Below, in pieces: positions 12,650 to 24,370 of a stretch of 64,000 nt of DNA. The notes beneath the pieces were generated by a model, which saw only the letters and a program-made list of their open reading frames with translations, made no database searches and was not told the DNA's origin. Source of the stretch: Membranipora membranacea. Taxonomy: Eukaryota > Bryozoa > Gymnolaemata > Cheilostomatida > Membraniporidae. Numbering within the stretch: the first letter of the stretch is position 1; each line of letters begins with the position of its first letter. The position numbers and the translations under genes were made by a program. The stretch is from assembly GCA_914767715.1 (NCBI GenBank), contig OU612069.1:7130001-7194000 (forward strand), given 5' to 3'.

Positions 12650-12960
12650 TCAACTCTCTTTCAATAATATTCATTAGAGCAATGAAGTATCGGAGCAAAA
12701 TATTCAATGTTTGGTCTTGTTAACTGTGTCTATCAGACTACAACTAAGGTTTTATTCAGAACCTTACAATGTCTCTCAAAATATGCTTTGATTTGGTATA
12801 GTTTTCGTATAACCTTGTTGATATGGGTGTTAAAATTCATATTTTTATCTAAAATTAGTCCTAAATGTTTTAATTTGTCTGACTGCTTGAATCACTTGTC
12901 CTAAAAATTCGATTTGGGACAATTTGTGCTATTGAAATTGGAAACGGTCATAAAATCTCT
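12650..12960 (-). pseudogene. LINE reverse-transcriptase fragment (block K)
   Basis: On the - strand this reads KQSDKLKHLGLILDKNMNF, NTHINKVIRKLYQIKAYF and then LNKTL, followed past a stop by RPNIEYFAPILHCSNEY. The LG-x-x-LD...H-I motif is the thumb region that follows the catalytic YADD motif in non-LTR retrotransposon reverse transcriptases. It is a 5'- and 3'-truncated, stop-containing relic. Further copies of the same family flank the LRR exons. Confidence 0.65.
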
Positions 12961-12989
12961 ATTTTATGCATTGGCTATCAATTTATTAC

Positions 12990-13735
12990 AATAATACCAG
13001 TCATAATAAATAAGGAACGACACATTTTCTAACCGAAAGCCGTACAGTACTCTATCAATCATAACACAATAATATTATTTCCGATATCAATTCATGAATT
13101 TGTGTTGACTTCCACTCCACATCTCCCACTTGAAAACTCTGTATTAAAAATAACAACCAAGTAAATCCACAATATGGTAACTATAACAATAACAATTACT
13201 TTGGCAAGAAATATTCTTGGATTGAAAATCTCAATAGGCCTGCATAGCCCAGGTATGAATCAGGCCAGCAGTCATCAAATCAATAGAGTTTCAGGATGAT
13301 GTTCACAACCATTTACCCTTGATAATTAGTACAAGAATAGTTGATGCTGCTCTGTATGGCAATGTAGGCTAGCTTGATAAATTTTGTCCGATCTGCCAAA
13401 CCAATTTAGGAAAATCAATAACTTGATTATTGCGCAAATGACTCAATTACGTCATCCCTTTCTGGTAAAGATTAAGATACTATGGGATTTCCAATACCAT
13501 CAAGTTATATTGGATTAAAAAGTATGATGCTCAGGGTGTATTATCCCGTAGCAATAACTTAAATGTAGCCGAATACTAGAAAATACGAAAACTTGTTTAC
13601 TTAAATAGAGTTATTTGACATGCTTTTCTACAAGGAACTCAAACTTCCTCAGTTCAATGATCTATCAATTACTAATTTTTAGGAAAATATGAAATGGGCA
13701 CAACTTCTAAGATTGCAAAGATAATAAACATATGC
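12990..13735. repeat. Block M copy
   Basis: Shares ggaacgacacattttctaaccgaaagccgtac, tccactccacatctcccacttg, ttggcaagaa.tattcttgg and ggtgtattatcccgtagcaataa with 15640-16625, 24370-25285 and 58520-58905. Non-coding. Confidence 0.6.
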
Positions 13736-14550
13736 CCAGGTTAGGGCTTCCTAATCAGGGGGGATTTCTCGCTTTCAGATGTGATCCAGTGGAACACCAA
13801 ATAAACTCTAGGGTTAAAGAGATAAAGCTTTTTTGATTTGACAGAGGCACTGTAAGCCACCCCCCTCCCCTCCAACGGGTCTTACAAATTATAAAATAAA
13901 CCGGGTCTTTGAGGCGTGTTGTAGGTAAAACTTGATTAGAAAATTATCAAACGAATACGACAATCAATAATTAATTGGGCGGGCATGAGCTGTCACAACA
14001 AAAGCAATAACTGAAAAAATAGAATAACTTATCATTTTACATTACAGTTGTCGGCCAAGATGAGGTCATGCCTGCAAAAAGATCAAGACTAGTTAAGTTT
14101 GTCTTGAATTTGTAAAGATAGTAGCTGTAGTGACATGTGGTGTCAGTTGGCCTTGTTGCATGTAATGAACTCACCATTTAGTACTCAGTTAGTCATTGAC
14201 TTACCTTCACTGCAAAGTGATCTTGTAAACTTTCGCATGAACTAACTTCACATGTGAATCTCTTGGCAACCAGTGATTCCAGGTTAATTCTGTTTTCATT
14301 CTCTTAATATTTCACGAAGCCTGGTAAGACATTTATTAATAAGAATTAATTGAAAAATACCTGTTGAGGTAGAAAATGGGCACAATTTTGTCAAACAAGG
14401 GGGATAAATTTCCCAGGAAGTTTATCGTCAAGATCTATCTCATCATACAATCAACCTTAAATCCACAATATAGCACTCTATTCAGCTGCCTGTATATCAA
14501 TGATTAATGGATCTAAGAAACACCGCTGCATTTAGTGATGATAAAACTAT
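13735..14550. repeat. Block L copy
   Basis: Begins at the ggttagggcttcctaatcagggggg segment, with the C-rich run (ccacccccctcccctcc) and gggcgggcatgagctgtcacaac. Other copies at 22850-23230, 25285-25460, 46500-46565 and 54025-54900. Confidence 0.6.
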
Positions 14551-15640
14551 CAAGCTCTAGCTGTCTGTGTACAAGGTAAAGTCACAGATTAGTAGGATCA
14601 ATATTTTTTTGAGAGCCTTTGCTTATTTTCAGTAATCATTCGGCTGATACAGTAAGCTTTTGTATGCACAGTCATATTTTCTTTAATTATTCAGAGTACA
14701 ACTCTTAGTGCCAAGCATGTTCTGCATAAAAACTTTGTTTGAGATCAAACAACAAAGAGCTGACATATTAGATGACAAACATAACTTGTTAACTTCACTG
14801 CACTTCGTAATGACTGGGTACCACATATATATTAAATGAATTGTATTGTATCATAATAAGCCTACATACCGTGACAGAGTTATTAATTATTGTTTGGTGT
14901 TAGTTATAATGCATTGCTAGTCACTGGACAGAAACATCTGAGTTGTAAGAGATTGGGACACAGACTAATTGAGCACCTATTCTGTAATAGATTTATTGAT
15001 TTTCAATGTTTTATTAAATCCCAGTGGCCGTGGTGTTCCCCTAACAGCAGGGATAAATTCGACTTCTGTTTATGGCACAAGCAAATTTATTGATTATAGC
15101 TTATTCATTATGAATTAGGAACTTCTTGTTCTGTGAAAGATATTCAAGATCAAGACGCAAAGATGTGGCTACTCTCAGATTTCCTGCTCTAAAGCTCAAG
15201 TGAGAAAGTGAAACAAGTAAAACTTTGCTTAGGGAACGTAATGGAAACATCACAAAAATTAAGGTCATTTATAACGACACTTGCTCTCTGCTACCACTTA
15301 CTTGAATGGAAGATTTTAAAAGAAACAACTCTATATCTCACAGTCATCACCTTGGCTTCTCAAAGTTAGGTGCCGAGAACCGATAACCAGATTTGGTACA
15401 CAGCTAGCTGCTGAACACGTAAATAAGAAAATATATCCTAATAAGAAACAAAAATTGTATACACAATTATCATAACCATGGTAGCATCACACACAAAGGT
15501 TATGACCATACGGCAAGCTACACAATTTGAACAAAAGCAAAATTCTCGGCTACAACTGGCTGAATTAGGTTTCCAGACTTCCAATATTACAGTAATCTCA
15601 ATAACGGCCACAGGTCCACCTAAGAATTATGAATCCAATG
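14550..15640. repeat. Block N copy
   Basis: Carries acagtaagcttttgtatgcacagtcatattttc, caacaaagagctgacat.ttagatgacaaac, gagattgggacacagac and ccatggtagcatcacacac. Copies at 25460-26580, 47140-47660, 54900-55080 with 55945-56260, and 58905-59840. The + strand frames in it (14890-15093, 15478-15663) break in other copies. A - strand frame MTVHTKAYCISRMITENKQR recurs (see findings). Confidence 0.6.
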
Positions 15641-16625
15641 TTGTCACAGTTGTTACCACCTGATTAGGTTTGTTGATTGCCGGACATGCTGGCAGGCAGG
15701 CTCATAATCTATGTAACTGAAAATAATTGCATTTAATATGTAACAATTGGCTTAAAAAATCAATGAATATCACGATAAACAAAAATAATAATAAATATGA
15801 ATATAATTTTGGGCAGCACATATTAAGTTTACACCACTATCTGTATCACAAGTCTACACCCACATGTTGCTGAAATAGGAATTGTGTTCCATCAATCTAA
15901 TCATGCTGTTGAGAATTGTATTAATATTCTTGCCATGCAGGCTTAAATAAGGGAACGACACATTTTCTAACCGAAAGCCGTACATTACTCTAATAACCAT
16001 AGCACAATAATATTGTTTTCAATATCAATTCAGGAAAATATTTGTGTTGACCTCCACTCCACATCTCCCACTTGAAAATTCTGTATTTATAAAAACAACT
16101 AAGTAAATATATAATTCGGTAATTAAAATAATAACAAATTTCTTTGGCAAGAACTGTTATTGAATTTGAAATCTCAATAGGCCTACATAGCGATATACCC
16201 TAAGTATGACTTGGCCAGCAGTCATCCAATCAATAGAGTTTCAGGATGATATTCACAGCCTTTTGCCGTTGTTTATTGGTGCAAGAAAAGTTGGTTCTGT
16301 TCTGTGTGGCAATGAAGGCCAGCTTGATTTTGCTTGATCTGCCAAACCAATTATGTCATCCCTTTCTGGTGAAGATTAAGATAACCTGAGATTTCCAATG
16401 CCATCTAGTTATATTAAGTTCAAAAGTACGATGCTAAGGGTGTATTATCCCGTAGTAATAATTAAAATGTAGCCGATTCCTATGAAATGCGAAAACTTGT
16501 ACACTAAAATAGAGTTATTTGACATCCTTTTCTACAAGGACCCCAACTTAGAATTTCCTCAGTTCAATTAACTATCAATTACTAGTTTCTAAGAAAATAC
16601 GACATGGGCACAACTCCTAAGATTG
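15640..16625. repeat. Block M copy
   Basis: gttgttaccacctgattaggtttgttgat, gggcagcacatatt, atgcaggcttaaataagggaacgaca and the later M segments in order. Ends at cctaagattg, where block I begins. Confidence 0.6.
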
Positions 16626-16627
16626 CT

Positions 16628-17215
16628 ATGTGTACTGGCCATCAGTGGGTGGATTAAACGGAATAGCGATAATCTCAAGTTCTCAGATAATTTTTCCTAT
16701 CGATATCGTGAAACTGAAATAAAAAGCATATAAAAATCAGGTGCTGAAAAGGTGAAATCTGTTGCACCTCAATTTGCCGTCATTAAATGCTAATTCTAAA
16801 AGTGGGAGAAAACACTCAAATCAATTATCACAGATGTTAAACCCTATTAATTTTGTTTACTAACAGATCTACCACTAACGCAAGAAAAATATCACAATTA
16901 TTATTATCTAAACAAACTAACCCTACATAAATGATAATAAAATAAACTATATTACCTTTTTGACTCCCTTGATTTGTTTAAAAAACACCTTTGCCCAGTA
17001 AAATAGAATATTAATTATAAACACCTTATAGAAGGGTGGAGCATAAGTACTTTAGTAAAATTGTATGACACATCACGCCAAGCTCCTATGGGCAACTGAT
17101 TTATCCACACAAACACAGCAAGACAGTGCGGCTAATTGGTCATGAAAGCATACATAACCTGACACAACACTCCCAGTGAATGACGGGGGCCACAATGCAG
17201 CGCACCGCAGCTACA
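16628..17215. repeat. Block I, copy 1
   Basis: From tgtactggccatcagtgggtggatt to gcagcgcaccgcagctacac; alignable with 53350-53975. The 5' flank ends cctaagatt here and the 3' flank of the other copy starts ctaagattataaac, which suggests an inserted element with an 8-base target duplication. No ORF. Confidence 0.55.
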
Positions 17216-17231
17216 CTCCCGGCCAAATCAC

Positions 17232-17319
17232 CTCGTGATTTCTCCACAGCGCCCACAATGCACAGAATCAACAAGCAGAGGAAGCAGAAAAGAGTCCCAG
17301 GGCCCATTGGAGCTCTCAT
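17232..17319 (-). CDS. Candidate first exon with a signal peptide
   Basis: On the - strand an ATG at 17319 opens MRAPMGPGTLFCFLCLLILC followed by IVGAVEKSRG. This is a textbook signal peptide: a short basic start, a 13-residue hydrophobic core, and a VGA|V-type cleavage site. After 29 codons plus one base the frame meets a donor (cgag|gtgatt), i.e. a phase 1 intron, the usual phase after signal-peptide exons of modular secreted or membrane proteins. The exon is in a locally GC-rich island (17180-17330). Sequence just downstream on the - strand (block I) also occurs at 53350-53975, where this exon is absent. No further exon could be matched to it, so the product is unknown; it could also be a dead copy. 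Confidence 0.42.
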
Positions 17320-17364
17320 GTAAAGAGAAAAGACAAGACTGGATATTGTCCAAGTAAGATTGCA

Positions 17365-18260
17365 GTTTCACAACTCGCTCTCCTTAAACAGGAATGCTAG
17401 ACAGGCTGCAGTAGTTTGTTCTCAAATGAGTATGTCAAGAGAAAACAGGTCTTTGATCAGATTGGTTTCTTAAAGACTGTTTCGATATATTATGACTTAA
17501 TCCGATGGGCATCGCATTGGCAAGATCTTGGCTTAGATCAATGATGGCAAAAGGAAGTGAGCATCACCAACTGTGGGCTAGAGATTGAGGGATGTTTACA
17601 CTGATAAGGCTTATGACATAATAATGGGAGTACCTGTTGTTTTTGTCACTTATTTCCCTCTTTGTCTAAACAAGTATAACACAGGAAGTACGGCTAAGTG
17701 CCGTGTAGTAAATGTGAAAAGGCTTGCTTGCTATGATTGGTTTTTTAAATTCAAGCTAGAACATGAACCAGTCATTGCATGCATGCTCATCTTAGTCTAT
17801 TTAGGTCTGCTCAATTAAGGGTCAGTAATACAGGTGGTGTTTTAAGGTATTTAGTCATTACAGTCATCTCACAAGAGCAATCTTGCTATTTAGAGCACTG
17901 GACTGCACCAAATTTGTGTAAATTTTACACGGGCTCTAAAATCTCCTCTTGTGGATGAACACTTTTAACCGGCACATAAAATCTCTTAATTTAAGCTGTC
18001 AACTAGGCACCATGCTAGCAACAATGCAATTTCACTTGGGGCCAGTCGGTAAAGGCTTCGGATTCCGTTTTGACTATCCGCCCATGCCTGTTCAGCAAAA
18101 TTGGGCTGTCCATAAAAACAAGTTGCCCTTCCGTCTATACCAGTACAGGTTGTCTCCCCAACTGTGCCCGCATGGACACAGGCTGACGGTCGGGTATCCT
18201 GTCAGCCACTTACCTGGTGGTGAGTGCTTAAAAATAAAAATCAACACCGACTAAAGGTAT
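17365..18260. repeat. Block J copy
   Basis: cacaactcgctctccttaaacaggaatgctagacaggctgcag through caccgactaaaggtatcaacacagcttg. Copies at 23555-24370, 57230-57680, 57685-58360 and 61022-61930. + strand frames at 17585-17818 and 17949-18254 are interrupted in other copies. No gene is called. Confidence 0.6.
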
Positions 18261-18299
18261 CAACACAGCTTGATTTTTCATTAAAAATAATTAAATTCA

Positions 18300-21190
18300 T
18301 TATGTACGAATTTGCTACATATATACAATTATTACAATAGCAAATTCATTTTTTTGGCAGCACTGATCAAGTTCACACCACTATCTGTTTCACAAGTCTA
18401 GACCAACATATCGCCAAATTAGGAATTATCTTCTTACAATTCAATTGCTCAAATTGTGCCATAAAAATGGATTTTAGTCCTGTAATGCAGGCTTAAATGG
18501 GCAAAGACACATCTTCTAACCGAAAGCCCTTCTATTGCTCAAAATAATCTAATAACCATATCGCAATAATATGCTTTTCTATATCAGAATACTTTTGTTG
18601 ACTTCCATCCCACATCTCCCACTTGAAGATTCTGTATTATTCTTATAAGAAGAAGTAATTCAATCCATAGTTAGTTAATTATAATAATAACAATTATTGT
18701 ATGGAAAAATATTCCGCGATTGAAATTCTCAATAGGCCTACTTGATTGTTCGGCAAATGACTTCATTAGATCCTCCCCCACTGGTAAAGATCAAGGGTAT
18801 ACGTTCACTTATTTGCAGAAGTTATGTATGTGCGAGTGATAACAAAATATCTAGCAGCATGATTTTTTGTCCCTCAACTAAATGATTATAATTTTCACGG
18901 ATAAGTCTAGAAGTAAATATTACTAATATGTGTATTGTAACACTCTAAAGCTGTGACCAATTTTATGAGCAAGATATAGGCTGAATATTTTAGGGTAAAT
19001 ACTAGATTATTGCACCTTAATTTAAATATGATAACAAATTCGTATTAATATTTGTAACATAATCAATTGCACCCATAGACTTAATTATAAAAAGAGACAG
19101 GACACTACATATAGCTGAAGTAAGGCACTCAATTGTGGGCGACTCAACGTCATTGGAAGGTGTAGTAAGCAATGATATTATCATTGATTTACTGTCAACA
19201 ATTCAGGTTTTATGTTCATAACTCAATCAATTTTGTTCGGATTACGAAATTCAAAATTGCTTTACAAACAGCAGCATCTTGTTATCAACTTGATGTTATT
19301 TCTGCTTCTCAGTGACTTATATGGTTTCCTCTTTATCTCCCCCTACATTTTTTAAATTTGATGCAGAAACCATCACAGAATGATTAAAAGTTATTGTCCA
19401 GACTTGGTGGTTTAATTACTATTTAACCCATTGAGCCCTATACCCAAAATTATTGGGTGGTCTGCCCTTGCCCCATGTCCTAAACTCTAGTATTTAGGGT
19501 TTACCAGGTAGTGGGAAAAATTTCATATTGTGAGAGTAGTTTTGTTTTGAGCTGACTAATCATAAGTGATCGAGGTAAATCGAGGATGCTGGTTTCATTT
19601 CTGATGTGTATGACATCATCAGAACATGTGTTCATGTGTAGTTCAACTGATCAAACGGTGCAAGATGCTGGTAGAGGCATTTCATAATCAACCACTTGTC
19701 AGTTTTAGAATTGGTAATTGAATGTAAGAGAAGAAGTAAATGGATCATGATATAGAAGATTTCCTTGGCATTCTAATGAGCTCTAAGTGATGTCTGTAGC
19801 TATATTAATTTATTTAATTTTAATTTAATTGTACACGTGATTTTTAGTATTTCGAAAACAAAAATACATGAAAATAGCCTAGGCTAAGCTTGTGGATTTT
19901 GGAACAAAGGCTTAGGGCTTAATGGGTTAATCCACAAATAAATGCAAAAAATCATGAATTTCGTAAAACATGATGAAATGTTGGCAAAAAATTATCTTTA
20001 ATTGACCAGATGACTCAATTAAAATGCACTTCTACAAATGCTAGAAGGGTCAATTTTTTTGTGTGACCTCGTTGTGACGTTGCCAATAGATGAATTGTTT
20101 AGGGTCACTCTATCGTATTTTCCCTTCATTAAATACAGCATCTCTCAAAATTTATTCTCAGTTTTCTCATATAAACCTTGGATGCAAGCTGACACGCTAC
20201 ATTTATCCTCTATTGAAAAGAATCAGGCACAGCATATAAAGGATTCTTTCTTTACCAAAAGTTGTAACAATGAAAAGAATTGAATTGTATAGAGGCCTCA
20301 CACTCAGCATAATACAATGATACAATATTAATATCACGATGAAGATTTGATGTGAGCCTGTAGTCTTGTCTTCTAACATGATATCACTTAAAATAATATC
20401 AGATTATGAGTATTGAATGCCGACTTAGATTATTGTTCCTAATATGAAAATGGAACCCATATTTAATTTTGAAAGCAGAATATAAAAAGTACCTAGGTAT
20501 GATAGAAGAACCAGTAATTTTAAAAAAGCCTCCACATGACAGAGAAATATTGGGATTCTAAAACAGGGACTGGCAGATTTATTAATTATTTTACCTAAGT
20601 CATTTCAGTACACATGAAGGGGGTTAATGTGATCACAGTACACTTTTAATTATTTTAATACCTATAACATAACTTGTCAAGTCTTATGAGCTTGCCTCTT
20701 CTAACTTTAGGCCACCAGGTTTCAGTATCTTGCCCAAATCATAACCTTACAGCAAATTTACACATCAAGCAACACTATTAGCACTGATAATAGAAACTAG
20801 ATCTCGCAAATCCCCGCCACAGCGTAGCAAATTCAAGCAGCATCCAAGCATTGTATCTCAACCATCTTACATTGGGGCACACACAGCAATTCCACTGTGT
20901 TATGTTGTAATATTTCCAAAACTTGTAGTCTCTGGTGTCTTGTTAGATCAGGGAAACACATTTCTTCTCAGCTGTTAATACTTAAATACAATTTGTTTAC
21001 TTGTTTTGTATACTGTGTATTGCCAGTTTTAAAGTAGGCCCAATGTGATAGATGAACCATAACCGTAAACCCTGCTTGGTGATTTCACCTGGGTTCGTTA
21101 TTGTTATTGAGACATCATCTTGTGAGAACTACTCTGAGTTTGTTCACCTAAACAAGTATAGGTGTCTCCTGTCTTCTTAGAATAATTTCA
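18300..21190. repeat. Block A, copy 1 (about 2.9 kb, with the MITE inside)
   Basis: The longest repeat: gcactgatcaagttcacaccactatctg ... caggtgtctcctgtcttcttag. Copies at 26900-28477 plus 29728-30345 and at 62160-64000. The 500-bp MITE at 19427-19926 is unique to this copy. No convincing ORF; the 20038-20283 frame is disrupted in the other copies. Confidence 0.65.
19427..19926. mobile_element. 500-bp piggyBac-type MITE with TTAA target duplication
   Basis: Flanked by TTAA on both sides (19423-19426 and 19927-19930), with terminal inverted repeats CCCATTGAGCCCTA and TAGGGCTTAATGGG, 13 of 14 matching. The element is exactly 500 bp. Two related copies of the surrounding block A (about 27980-28000 and 63115-63130) lack it and show the empty site. 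There is no transposase, but a short + strand frame at 19740-19787 reads MDHDIEDFLGILMSSK, resembling the acidic start of piggyBac transposases. It is therefore probably an internal-deletion derivative mobilised in trans. Confidence 0.85.
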
Positions 21191-21200
21191 TTTACGAGAA

Positions 21201-22815
21201 AATGCGAGAAAATAGCTTATAATTAGCAATTTAATGATGTTATGATCATGCTATCAAAAAGAATTCAATTTTAACAATGTTATAGCATCACAGTTCTTCC
21301 ATCACTACATCATCATTTTATGATCATCTCATGAAGTTTGTTTATAATGCTGTGACAACCACCTCATAGCCACCGATAATGTTCAAAATGAGATGCATTG
21401 TTGTAATGTTTTTTCATAAAACTGTCACAATGTTCAGTGCTTTGTCTCATCAATGATGACACTTCTCATTCCAATAATATGAGAGCATTGGATTGTCATA
21501 TCAACCAATAGCATGAGTGTAATGGGATATGATTTCTGCTGTCGCAATGTTTCTATACCACCTTGGAAACAGGATTTTGGAAAATGTATAAACGACATAC
21601 TGGAACAATGTTCATCAAATGATGTCATTTCTTAATACTCTTCAAAGTAATGCTGCATACAGATTTGAATTGCAATTTACAAAATTGAAATAAGGTATGA
21701 TATAATATTATGTGTCATTTAAACTATCTGAAATATTACAAAGCCGGTGCCAATTCTCAAAAACTGATCCATAATTATTATAGGGAAAGTAATAATCCTT
21801 GAGGGTGCAAAGCAGTTTTAAATGGTGCTCTATGCTCCTCATGTTGGGTTTGCAGTTTATCAGTATTTTAGTACATACCCCAACGGAGCTTTTCCAAGCT
21901 GACATGAAATATCTACTTTACTTAGCTTTTTATGGGATGGAATACATCTTGCCTATCCTAGATCTACTGGACTGTAACCTTTTCAAACTTTGTTAAGTAC
22001 ATAGGGCAAACTTGATACAGTGGTTGATGACAGCATCCTCCTGTATAGAGCTATACCAAACAGGAGGGTTCTCTAATCTGCATGCACGATGGTGCTGTAC
22101 ATACAGAAGACCTCCATTATTTATAGTCCTGATCCGAAGGGACTGTGTGATCAGTCAAAGTGATCAGTCAAAGGTCCCGGCCGGGGTTTGAACCAACAAC
22201 CGGCTGGTCAAGTGGCAGACACGCTAAACACTGCGCCAAACTGACTGATTATACGTGTGCATAATACAAACATATATCATTATTATTATTATTTAAATTT
22301 CCATTATTATTATTATCATTTTATAATGTTGGAGCAACCTATCCTAGTATGAGGGAAGTTATCAATAAGGCATATTATTAATTTAATTAATTATATATAT
22401 TTTTGGCAATTTGAAAGATAATCGACCAGAACAAAAATGCATCATGATGAGACTATATTTAGCAAATTAATTAGTCCTCATCACCTCTTCTAATAACAAA
22501 TCAACTCTCTACCAATTAAAAATAAACATAATTTGTACAGTAAGTCAATAAGACAAGTTTATTGATAGTGATAATCTGAGACTTTCAACTCTGTCAAATA
22601 GAATTATGTTAAAAGTTACTATGCCAAGGGTGTATTATCCTGTAAAAATAACTAAATGTAGCCGATTACCATTGAATAAGAAAACTTTGTTACTGAAAAA
22701 TAGAGCAAAATGACGCTGTTTTCATGATTATGTGGCCTATCAAACTTAAAATTTCCTCAGTTCAATAATCTTTCAATTACTAATTTTACTAATATTATTA
22801 ATAGATCACCATAAT
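21201..22815. repeat. Block E, copy 1 (contains the SINE)
   Basis: From aaatgcgagaaaatagcttataattagca to atagatcaccataattc; alignable with 40441-41866. Holds the SINE at 22015-22247 and the empty site of the LINE at about 22810. Confidence 0.65.
22015..22247 (-). mobile_element. tRNA-derived SINE
   Basis: On the - strand a tRNA-like head carries an A box (TGGCGCAGTGT, 22238-22228) and a B box (GGTTCAAACCC, 22194-22184) with tRNA-like spacing, i.e. an internal RNA polymerase III promoter. The body holds a tandem 13-base repeat (gtgatcagtcaaa, twice, on +) and an inverted repeat (ctcctgtatagag...aacaggag). The paralogous block at 41270-41320 lacks the SINE and has a different 35-base sequence there, so insertion involved a small replacement or deletion. 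Confidence 0.72.
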
Positions 22816-22849
22816 TCATTTTCCATGTTGTTCATTGTGACAATCAGGG

Positions 22850-23230
22850 TTGCTCAGATTTGGGCTCCCTAAACAGACTTCTAGCTTCTGAATGTGAACC
22901 TGCCATCATTGACTATCCCGTGCAGCGCAATTATTCTCAGCTTTGGGAGAAGCGCTGTAAGCCCTCCCCCCCCCACCCATAACCTCCCGATACGGGGTTC
23001 AGGGTGGAACCTCGACTCTCAAAGCCTAGAGAACAACGTAAGGCCTCACAAAGTAATAAATTTACTGCATACAGGAGGTGGTCTTAGGTTGAAATTAATT
23101 AGCCGATTAGCAAAAGAATGAAAAACAAGCAGCGCTAAAAATTTTGATCGAATTAATAGAGTGGGCATGAGTTGTCACAACAGAAGTGATAAATAACAAA
23201 CGAAAGAATGACTTATTATTCTACATTACA
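22850..23230. repeat. Block L copy
   Basis: ggttgctcagatttgggctccctaaacag, the long C run near 22960, gggcatgagttgtcacaac. Followed to 23555 by AT-rich sequence without a gene. Confidence 0.55.
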
Positions 23231-23554
23231 TTGCATTACATTGAAAAATAAATAAAAGTAAACTTTTTTTTAATTTGTTGACCATGGTTTCAAATTAACC
23301 TAATTAGAATTTTACAGGAAAGAATAGTTTTGAAACTTTGTTCAGTTCATGTCTAATAGATGCAAGTGTTGCTCTGGTCATGTGGTCAATTAGAATATGT
23401 CCATTGGCTCAAAACAATATTTTAATTGGATCGAATGCGAGGAAGTTTAACTTGATACTTTCGAAGGATTATTTCAAGGTTATGATTTTTGAGTGTGTAT
23501 CTTCTCTTTTTGTCATTTTTATACATCTAGTATTCAAATATCTCAACAGTATCA

Positions 23555-24370
23555 CAACTTGCTCTCCTTAAACAGGATTGCTAGACAGGCTGCAGAAGAT
23601 TATTCCCGAATGAGTATGTCAAGAGAAAATGGGTGTTTGACTAAATCAAAAACTGGTTTCTAAAAGACTGCTTCAATAAATTGTGACTTGGTTCGATTGG
23701 CGTTGCATTAACAATATATGAAACTTAAATCAATGACTGCAAAATGAAGTGAGTTTCACAAAATTTGGGCTCGAGATGGAGGAACAATTAAACTGATCAG
23801 TCTGCTGTTTTGCCACTCATTCCCCTATTATTGTCCTAATAGGCGTGTCACAAGAAGTGCATACAAGTGCCATATCAGTTAATATAAGGATGAATTGAGC
23901 GGTTTTTTAATTTTAACTTCGTGGCATGAACCAGCCATAGCATGCATGTTAATCTTGGTCTATTTAGGTCTGTTCCAATAAGGTTCAATAATACATGTTG
24001 TATACTATCTAATTTTTTGTTGCCCCTCTGTTTCTATAAAAAAATGTAGCCAATTCATGGTATACCCAACACATACCTCTTTCCCAGGTGGCTTGTTGGA
24101 TTGAGCTGAAAAAAGATTCGCCATTCAATTTGGTTTATCCATTCAGCTAAAACTGTATGTCCATTAAAACAAATTTTCCATCTGCTTATGCCTTTTTAGT
24201 ACAGGTTGTCCCGTTAAATTTGTCCAACAGATGGTCAAGGGGCACATGGACACATGTGGAACGTTTCGAATCCCATCAGCCACACACCTCGGGTGGGTGT
24301 TTAAAAATAAAAATCAACGATTTACTATTGTATCAATGCACAGTCAGATATGAGGCTATACTTCCTTAAT
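23555..24370. repeat. Block J copy
   Basis: More diverged copy of 17365-18260 (aacttgctctccttaaacaggattgctagacaggctgcag ... aaaaataaaaatcaacg). Confidence 0.55.

Noticed and set aside
14890-15093. + strand frame in block N (also at 25781-26056)
   Set aside because: The third copy (59140-59340) has stops and no homology is recognised; it is repeat sequence.
17585-17818. + strand frame in block J (also 61202-61411)
   Set aside because: Similar in two recent copies but lost in the diverged copies at 23761 and 57850; probably just recent duplication.
17949-18254. + strand 101-codon frame in block J
   Set aside because: The sister copy at 61560-61900 is broken by indels and stops, so there is no sign of selection on this frame.
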